Source: Clostridia bacterium
GTDB lineage: Bacteria > Bacillota > Clostridia > Christensenellales > Pumilibacteraceae
Reading direction: 5' to 3'
Length of the DNA: 64,000 bases
Assembly: GCA_022791915.1 (NCBI GenBank)
Contig: JAAWAB010000021.1
Location: 1 to 64,000, forward strand
Part shown: one piece after another, positions 35,034 to 43,100 of the stretch
Position numbering within the stretch: position 1 is the stretch's first letter
Layout of the letters: each line of letters starts with the position of its first letter
The notes under the pieces: generated by a model
The model's input: the letters and a program-made list of their open reading frames with translations, nothing else
Database searches by the model: none
Told to the model about the DNA's origin: nothing
Translations under genes and position numbers: made by a program

Positions 35034-38000
35034 TTATTTTCTGGTAGTAGGTCTGGTTCCCGAAGGTCTTCTCGTAGTGCCGCCCGAACGCGTGCCCGTA
35101 GGTCTTGCTCCCGAAGGTCTGGGACGCGTACCCGTAGGTCTTGCCCCCGCGGGTCTGGGACGCGCTCCCGCAGGTCTTGCCCCCGCGGGTCTTGCGCCCG
35201 GTCTTACGGGACGCCGCCCCGTGCGCGCGCTCTTGGGTATGTGGTTCACGCGCTCGGTCACTTTTTTAACGATTCTGCGCGGCTTTTGATTGGCAAGTTT
35301 TTTATACCGCGAAAGTTCCGCCGCATGAATCGCATCGTCCATGGATTTGGCAAGCAAATCGTTGAGTTCCTGCGAAGTTTTCTCGTCTTCGTCCAACGAA
35401 AGCTGAATCTGATAGAATTTTTCGCGCAACGCGTTGCCCTGTTCTTCTTCGGTAATGGTTTTGAGTTCGTCGCGCAATTTGGCGATTTCTTCTTTGCGCT
35501 TGGCAACCTTTTCGTCTATGCGCGCCTTACGCTTGGCTTCTTCTTCGGCAAGTTTTTGCGCTTCTTCTTCGGCGGCTTTGCGTGCCTGCTCGGCTTCTTC
35601 TTCCGACTTGCGCTTTTCTTCTTCGGCGGCAAGACGCGCTTTTTCCGCTTCTTCTTCCGCTTCTTTTCTTGCCTGTTCCGCCTTTTCTTCCGCCTCTAAC
35701 CGAGCGCGTTCCGCTTCTTCTTCCGCCTGACGCTTGGATTCTTCCATCTCTTTGCGCATGCGTTCGTTCTCTTCTTCCGCTTCTTTACGCGCACGTTCGG
35801 CGTCTTCTTCGGCGGCTTTGCGCGCCTGTTCGGCTTCGAGTTTGGCGCGTTCGATTTCTTCCTGCGCCTGACGTTTGTATTCTTCGGCTTCGAGTTTGGC
35901 ACGTTCCGCTTCTTCGCGCGCTTTGCTCTCCGCTTCTTCGCGCGCGGATTCGGCGCGTTCCAAAGCTTCTTGTGCAATGCGCTCCGCTTCCGCCTTGCTC
36001 TCGTCGGACGCACGCTGCGCTTCGGCTACGGCGCGCTCCGCTTCTTCCTGCGCAAGTTGTGCCTGCAACCGCGCCTGCTCGATAGCGTTCTGCGACTCTT
36101 CCAACTTCTTCTTGTAGTTTTCTTCTTCAATCTTCTTGCGGTCGCGCGAAATCACACCGCTGCCCGACGTAATCAAATCGAGCGGGTCGATACCCGTATT
36201 CACTTCGTTAAAGCGCTCGGATAACTGCGCAAATTCCGCACGCGCGCGTTCCAACTCGGCGCGCGCCATTTCAATCTCGCCTTCACCCGTAGTACGGAAT
36301 TCGAGATTGGCTTTCAGACTTTCGGCACGCACCGCTTCGAGCGCGGCGGTAAGTTCGTTCACTTCTTCCTGTTGTGCCATTTGCGCCATGGAAAGATTGA
36401 GTTTTTCTTCGTCGTCGGTTGCCGCCTCGACTGCCGCCGTCATTTCTTCCAGCTTCGCCTGCGCAGCCGCCAACTCTTCTTCCGCCGCAGCAACGCGCGT
36501 AGCACCCGCCGCAACCGTTTCGGCTACCGACGAATCGAGATGATTCACCAAACGGTCGCACTCGTTCTGCCAGTGTTCCACCGCCTGCTCGGCTTTCGTT
36601 TTATCGTCGCTCACCTGCATAATCAACTTATCGAGCGCAAGTTTACCGATAATCTTATCTTCCGCCGAAACAACGTCGGAATATTCGATTTGCTCTTTAT
36701 CGATATATTCGTTTGCCTTTCTGCGCACCGACGACATCTCGATGTTCTTGTTGGTTTTAAGCGACACGTTCGCCGTGGATTTGCGGTCCACTTCGCTGAT
36801 TTCTTTGTTGAGCGCTTTGATTTGCTCGTTCATTTCGCCGATACGCGAGGCGTCGGTTGTGGCAAGCATTTCGCTCTGGATTGCCGCCACGCGCGTTTTG
36901 AGCGAATCCTTTTCGTGCGCGCTTTGCTCGATTGCGTTGTTCAGGTCTATAATTTCGCCGTCTAACGTGTTCACCGTGAGCATCATGGGATTGAGCACGT
37001 CCAGTTGCGCGTTCAAAAGCGCCAACTTGCGCGCACGCTCGGCAAGGTCGGCGGCTTTCTGCGCTTCCGCTCTCGCCGCTTCCAGCTCTCCGTCGCTTGT
37101 GGAAAGCAACGCCTCGGTGGCTTCTTTCTTGCCCGCATATTCTTCCGAAACGTCTTTGATTCTCGTGAGCAAACCACTGTTGCTTTCCAGCACCACTTTC
37201 TTGCCCGCAACGCTCTCTTTATCCGACTTGATTTTCGCTTCGAGTTCGGCAATCTCTTTATCAAGCGCTTCTTTTGCCGTTTTACCGCGCGCAACCACTC
37301 TGTCGGCATTCTTATCGTCCAACGTTTGTTCGGCGGTTCTGATATCGGCTGTAAGGCGTTCGATTGCCGCCGACGCGTCGCCCACGTCCGCGCTCGTCTT
37401 TTCGTCTGCCGACGTTACCGCAGCCAAACGGCTTTCTATAATATTCAGTTCGGCACGCAAACGGAGATTGTTGTACTCTGCCTCTTTGAGTTTGCGCATT
37501 TCGTCGCCCCAGTCGGCTTGCGGTTCTTCGCGCACCACGTCGGCAACAATCGGCTCGCTCGGGTCGAATCCCAAAAGCACAATCAACGGGTCTACCGTAG
37601 CCGTAGGCGCACCCGATTCAGCGGTATCGCTCACAATGCCCGCAGCGCCCGCTTTTTCCGCCTCGCGCTGTTTGAGCGACTTGCATGCTTCTTCGATTGT
37701 CATGCCGTTGCGCACGTCTTCACGAATACGCTCTTTCTCTTTTTCCAGCTCGCGCTGTTGCAAATCCTTGCTCTTGTTGAACGTGCGTTCCAACATGCCG
37801 CGCGGCGCGAATTTTTCTTCGTAAATGCGGCGCAACAATTCTTCGTCCGAAAGCGGAATGTAAATTTCTTCGATAATCGTAGTAGAAGTGGAAGTGTTGG
37901 TCGTCTGCGATACGGGCTGCGAATACAGCGGCTCGGCAGGCGGAGGCGTAACGCCCGCGCCCGTGGAATAGAGCGGCATAGACGGTTGCGGCGTAATGCC

Positions 38001-40094
38001 GAGCGCCAACGTGTTGGGGTCGGGTGCGGGTGTAGACGCAGGACCTGCGCCCAACTGCAACATCTGCGACGGTGCCGCGCCCCCATACGGCTGTGTGGCA
38101 AGACGCTGTTGCGCCTGCGCCGCCGCGATGGTGGAATTGAGTTTGATAATATACGCACTGGTGGGCGCGCTCGTTTCCAGTTCGTCCATTTTGCGCTTGT
38201 GCATGGAACGAACGAACAACCAAATGGCAAATAACAGAATGAGCGCTATGGCAAGACCGATACCCACCCAAAAAAGCACCCACTTCCAAAGCGGCCAGTT
38301 GGCGCCGAATCCTACCTGCATGTTAATGCGCAACGGGCATTCGAGCACAATCTCATGCCCCACTACGTCGCGGAGCGTAACGTCTACCACAACGGCGGAA
38401 TCGTCTAACGCGTTGTCGTAAGGCGTAACCGAAATCACACCGTTGGAATAATTGACGGCGGCGTAGTTTTTGGTATCTTCGGAATTGAGTTTGCGGAGCG
38501 TAGCGCCCGCAATGTGATATTTGGCGCCGCGCAGTTCTTCGAATTCGCCCGAATCAATCGTGAATCGGTGCGTTTTGCTACCCGAAACCGACAAGCGTAC
38601 CTCGTATTTGCCATACACCTTGAACGTGATGGAAACGTATTTATCTTGATATTCCTGGTCGGAATCGTGCATTTTGTATTTGATGTCGAACGTGACGTCG
38701 GCAGTACCGTTGCCCGTGGCTTTCACCAAATAGTATACCGAATCGCTCTCGTCGCGCACGGGCGAAACTTCCACAATACCCGACGACGAAGGCGTGGGCA
38801 CAATCGACTCGAAAAAGCGGATTTCGCTGTCGTCGTAAGCCGCAAAATCGCACAGATACTGCGGGTAAACGCGCACCGCGCCGAATCCCGTGTCGCTTGC
38901 CGTTACCGACGCGGACGGATTTTTCAAATCATAGAAAAAGGTGTCGGCGCCGCCCGCATTGAGCGACGTGGGCATGGTAACCGAATCGGTAATCTTGAAA
39001 GCGGGATTGCTTTTCGGTTCGCTCGGAACCACCACAATGGGAATATAAACGGTATATACCGTTTCCGAATCTTTGTGTTTGAGTTTTACGGGGAAATTCC
39101 ACTGTCCCCCGTCCGACTCCCATATTTTGATGTCTTTATTGCCTTCTTTCAGTTCGCGCAATTTGGCGGTAGTGACGTGCAAATCGATTACAAAACTGCG
39201 GTTGCCGTCGCTCATGTTGTAGAACGACACGTCGGACGCGGCAATCAAGCTGTTAGACGGTTTATCGGGAATTTCGAACGAATCGATATCGTTGAAATAC
39301 TGATAATTCTCTCCCGATTTAAGCGCCTTGCTTTCGGCGTCGGGCGCATTATCGGTACGGTCTTCAATCCAACCGGGATTGGCGGAATACAGCTTTCTGC
39401 CCACCAGATACTTTTCCAGATTGATTTCTTTGGACGTATTGTTGGTAATGCGCACGGGAATATCCACGAAATCGGTATCGTCGGTCGGCAGATTGATTTT
39501 ATCGTTCTCGTCGCTTAACTGACGCCCGATATACAAATCGGTGCCCGTTGTGCCGGGAAGCATCTGTGCGGTAATGGTAATCTGCACCGTTACCACTTTT
39601 GTGTCGGCGGAATCCGCACTGCCTTTGCGGAACACAAGCGCAAACCGCAGCGGCTTTTTTTCTTCGGTAGCTTTGCGCGCCGTTACGGTAATATAATCGA
39701 AAGCAGTGTTTCCTACCGAATCCATGCCGCCCGCTATTTGAAAATATTCGCCCGTATAGTTGCAGATATCCGCTTGCGCGTATAAATAGTATCCCGATTC
39801 GGGACGGAAACTATCTGCACGGAAAATTCTTTGCCTGAATCGTCTTGTGGGCGTGTTATCGTTACTGAACGCTTTATCCGTTTCGTTATAGGTATCCGCG
39901 CTCCCCGAAATATTACCGTTGGCGTCCATGGTGATTGCAAAATCGGGAGTTACCGTATAATCAATCAACGAGCCGCTTGTTTGCGCGTCGGCGGAAAACG
40001 GCAAGGCGGCAAACAACGCCAAAGCGAGCAATACCGACAAAGCAAGTACCGCAAACGCCGCCGCATATTTTTTCTTTTTGCGAATTTCCATCAT
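35034..40094 (-). CDS. Giant single-pass membrane protein with coiled-coil cytoplasmic tail (1686 aa), unknown
   Basis: No named family recognised. A signal peptide fills residues 1-38 (core AAFAVLALSVLLALALFAAL, then ADAQ). Residues 40-590 are an outside beta-rich region. A membrane helix lies near 597-625 (WKWVLFWVGIGLAIALILLF), followed by RSMHKRKM on the inside. Inside are a Pro/Gln-rich linker (about 650-730), then about 850 residues of Ala/Glu/Arg/Lys coiled coil (EEAERARLEAEEKAEQARK style). The last 60 residues repeat ARPAG, TRPRP and similar Arg/Pro/Gly units. The first gene of the operon ends 23 nt upstream. Either of two adjacent ATGs (40094, 40091) may be used. Confidence 0.88.
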   Translation of the reverse strand: MMEIRKKKKYAAAFAVLALSVLLALALFAALPFSADAQTSGSLIDYTVTPDFAITMDANGNISGSADTYNETDKAFSNDNTPTRRFRQRIFRADSFRPESGYYLYAQADICNYTGEYFQIAGGMDSVGNTAFDYITVTARKATEEKKPLRFALVFRKGSADSADTKVVTVQITITAQMLPGTTGTDLYIGRQLSDENDKINLPTDDTDFVDIPVRITNNTSKEINLEKYLVGRKLYSANPGWIEDRTDNAPDAESKALKSGENYQYFNDIDSFEIPDKPSNSLIAASDVSFYNMSDGNRSFVIDLHVTTAKLRELKEGNKDIKIWESDGGQWNFPVKLKHKDSETVYTVYIPIVVVPSEPKSNPAFKITDSVTMPTSLNAGGADTFFYDLKNPSASVTASDTGFGAVRVYPQYLCDFAAYDDSEIRFFESIVPTPSSSGIVEVSPVRDESDSVYYLVKATGNGTADVTFDIKYKMHDSDQEYQDKYVSITFKVYGKYEVRLSVSGSKTHRFTIDSGEFEELRGAKYHIAGATLRKLNSEDTKNYAAVNYSNGVISVTPYDNALDDSAVVVDVTLRDVVGHEIVLECPLRINMQVGFGANWPLWKWVLFWVGIGLAIALILLFAIWLFVRSMHKRKMDELETSAPTSAYIIKLNSTIAAAQAQQRLATQPYGGAAPSQMLQLGAGPASTPAPDPNTLALGITPQPSMPLYSTGAGVTPPPAEPLYSQPVSQTTNTSTSTTIIEEIYIPLSDEELLRRIYEEKFAPRGMLERTFNKSKDLQQRELEKEKERIREDVRNGMTIEEACKSLKQREAEKAGAAGIVSDTAESGAPTATVDPLIVLLGFDPSEPIVADVVREEPQADWGDEMRKLKEAEYNNLRLRAELNIIESRLAAVTSADEKTSADVGDASAAIERLTADIRTAEQTLDDKNADRVVARGKTAKEALDKEIAELEAKIKSDKESVAGKKVVLESNSGLLTRIKDVSEEYAGKKEATEALLSTSDGELEAARAEAQKAADLAERARKLALLNAQLDVLNPMMLTVNTLDGEIIDLNNAIEQSAHEKDSLKTRVAAIQSEMLATTDASRIGEMNEQIKALNKEISEVDRKSTANVSLKTNKNIEMSSVRRKANEYIDKEQIEYSDVVSAEDKIIGKLALDKLIMQVSDDKTKAEQAVEHWQNECDRLVNHLDSSVAETVAAGATRVAAAEEELAAAQAKLEEMTAAVEAATDDEEKLNLSMAQMAQQEEVNELTAALEAVRAESLKANLEFRTTGEGEIEMARAELERARAEFAQLSERFNEVNTGIDPLDLITSGSGVISRDRKKIEEENYKKKLEESQNAIEQARLQAQLAQEEAERAVAEAQRASDESKAEAERIAQEALERAESAREEAESKAREEAERAKLEAEEYKRQAQEEIERAKLEAEQARKAAEEDAERARKEAEEENERMRKEMEESKRQAEEEAERARLEAEEKAEQARKEAEEEAEKARLAAEEEKRKSEEEAEQARKAAEEEAQKLAEEEAKRKARIDEKVAKRKEEIAKLRDELKTITEEEQGNALREKFYQIQLSLDEDEKTSQELNDLLAKSMDDAIHAAELSRYKKLANQKPRRIVKKVTERVNHIPKSARTGRRPVRPGARPAGARPAGARPRPAGARPTGTRPRPSGARPTGTRSGGTTRRPSGTRPTTRK
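35050..35215 (-). repeat. Degenerate 15-bp repeats encoding an Arg/Pro/Gly tail
   Basis: Repeated units based on GGTCTTGCCCCCGCG and relatives encode G-A/T-R-P-A/T/S pentads at the C-terminus of the membrane giant. The encoded tail is strongly basic. Confidence 0.85.
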
Positions 40095-40117
40095 CTTTTT
40101 ATACCTTCGTCACTCCC

Positions 40118-43100
40118 TTAACCTTGATTGTTTTCGCCGTTGTCGTCGGGCATCTCGAACAGGATATTCTCTTCCGTTGCAGATTCACCGAACACGGCGT
40201 CCGGTTGCGCAGACGTATCGCCGAACTCGGTATCGAATAAGGGCATATCTCCCGCCATCGTTTGGTCTACGGGAATATCTTCCACGGGCGCGTCGGTTAT
40301 GGGCGCCATATCTTCGGGCATGGCGGAAAAGTCGCCCATTTCCATGCGGTCACGCAACTCGCGTTTTGCCGCAAGTTCCGCCTGCAATTCTTCCAAAGAC
40401 TTCTTACCGCCTTTTTTCTTCTTTTTGGCGGCTTTGTTCGCTTTATCCTTGCGGTCGGCTTTTTGCGCCACAAGCGAATTTTCGAGCACAATTCCCGTTT
40501 GTTCCTCTTTGTTTTTGCGCATTTCGTTGAACATGCGGGCGTATTTCGGGTCTTCCATTTTAAGTTTGGTACGCACAAGCTGTTCTTTTTTCACACCGTC
40601 CGTTTTCTGATGCATTTTATCGCGCATTTTGATGAGCGTTTGATTCTTTTTGATAATGCGACGCTGGTCGGCTTTCTTCTTCCAGTATACGCCCATGCGA
40701 ATAAAGAATATGATAATCAGCAATGCCAACACGCTGAAAAATACGATGATTACAATCATGCGGTAATCATCCGATTCGAGCACAATATCGATACCCGTAA
40801 TGCGTACCGCAAAATTCAAAAGCGTTACTTCGTGCGTTTCTTTATCGCGTACCGAAACCTGTATGTTGCAACTGTCGGTCGCAAGCATAGAGGTGGGATA
40901 CAACGGACGAACCGAAACGGTGCTTGTGGAATTGATGACCGTTAAATACTTATCGGGGTTGTTGTCGGACGCGGTTGCGTTCACCGCCACAATGGAATAG
41001 CGGTCCAGCCCTTCCTTTTTGTCGTACATCAATTCGGTGAGATACGAAAGCGGAATCACGTAGTTGCCGTCGGCAAAGCGCACGCCCTTATTGGCGGCGT
41101 CGGTCACACCGTCGTCGTGTTCCATTAGCGAAATCTGCTCGTTCTTTTTGTTGATTTCAAACGAGAGCGCCGACCCGAAATGATTGTCGGGGTCGTTCAG
41201 TGTTTGTGCCGCAGGCGCCAAACGGAAAGAAATTTCGTAGTAGTTGCCCGCGCCGTCGGTAAACCGCACCACCGCACGTGTAATGGGCATGCTGTCTTTA
41301 TCGGTTGTGGATTCAAACGAACCCATTACAAAGCCGATATACTTTTGTTGCGCGCGGTCGTTACTGCTCGGGTCGAGATACACGGTGCGCAAAAATCCCA
41401 CGCTTTCGAGCGGTGTCCAGTTGTTGTCGGCATCTACGCTACTCTTATCGGTGGTCTGCTCGAACCGATACGGCAGATTCGTACCTTCGTAATCGGCAGG
41501 CGTAAGCGTGGTTTCGGCGCCGAGATTATTCACGCTAATCAAATAGTTGATTAAATCGCTGAAATATACGCGCTCTTCGTCGATTACCTTTACCGTGTTC
41601 CCCATAGAGAACAACGTGGCAACGTCTACACGGAAACTGTCCGAAATCTCGTAGTCGTACAGTTTTACCACGTAGCGCACAAACACCGTGCCGCTCGTGC
41701 GCGGTTTGAGCACCAAAACCGCCTTGCCGTCGCTTACAACCGAATCTACCGTAAGTACCGACGGATTGCTCGATTTGGCTTCCACCGTCACCAGCCCGGG
41801 AATACCGTTGGCAAGATTCATGCGGTCGGAAATATTGAGTTCGGTATTTTTGTTTATTTTTCCCAGCGAATCGGGAATACCGTCTTTGCGCGAGAACGAA
41901 GTTTTGGGATTGAAATCCACCGTCACCTTAAAATGCACGTAGGCGATTTCTTCGCTCTGATTCGGAGTATCGCCCACAAAACCGTTGTCGGTGCGTCCGG
42001 GCACAAACCGCCGTATTTCCAGCGTGAATTCGTAATCGGTTACGGCATGCTTGGCAAGTATGGTGAACGACTTCTCGCCCATTGCTTCCAGTCCGAGTGC
42101 GTTGGCGTTCGAGCCGGACGCAAACGTATCTTTGAGCGCGTCGTAATTTCCGTGCGTGCCGTTATACGTGAAATACATGTTGGTATCGTCTTTGAACAGG
42201 TTGGAAAGATTTACCGTGTATTTATTCTGGTTGATTCCCACACCCACTACGTCGGGTTTGAGCACAACGGCGTCGATTCCCGGTTTTACCGAATCGGCGT
42301 CGAATTCGTACACGTTGTTTGCCGTAGGGTCGCCGTATACGTCGTGCGACAGCGAATTTTTATCTCCCCACTGTTTCAAAAAGGTGAGCGACGACTGCGT
42401 AAAGATTTCCACCACGCGGTTTTTTCCGCCGCCGTCCGTTTGGTCGTTGTTAAAGTTGTCTACGTAGTAGCCCGCCTGTCCGCTTGTTCCGTAGTGAATA
42501 CGCGGGCGCAAGCCGTTTACGCGTTCGTCGGCATTTACGGCGGTTACGGGACGCGATACGTCCGTTTTGCCGTCTACCGTTTCGTACCCCACAAAAGCGC
42601 CGGGCATAGACGAGAGCGCCGTAACGGTGAGCACTTCGTAACGGAACGTAATGCCCTCTTGTTGCACGTCCATGGTAAAGCCGTATTTGTTGGCAAACCA
42701 GGGCACGTTGCCGTTGTTGGTTGTTTTTTGGAACCAGTTTTGCAATTCGGCAAGTTTGTCGCCCGTCACCGTGGTGCCGAACGGCATAAACACTTCCACG
42801 CTCTTATCGCCCGTACGCAGTGCGGTGGCAAAGTACGGATTATTGGAAGGATTCACGGGGTTTGCGGTATCGAGATACAAAATATCGTCGTCGCGGTCTT
42901 TTACCAAATAACGGTATGCCCCGTTATAGAACGAAGTTGCGTTTGCGTTGTAGTAGGCAAGTTTTGCCGCTTTTTCCGTTGCGGGAAATCCCGAATCGTT
43001 CGCAATCACGTCTTCAATCAGTGCGTTTTGGGCAGCGGTTCTGTTAAACGTGTTGCCCAAAAGTTCTTCCAGTTTCGTCAATACCTGCGTAAAACCTTCC

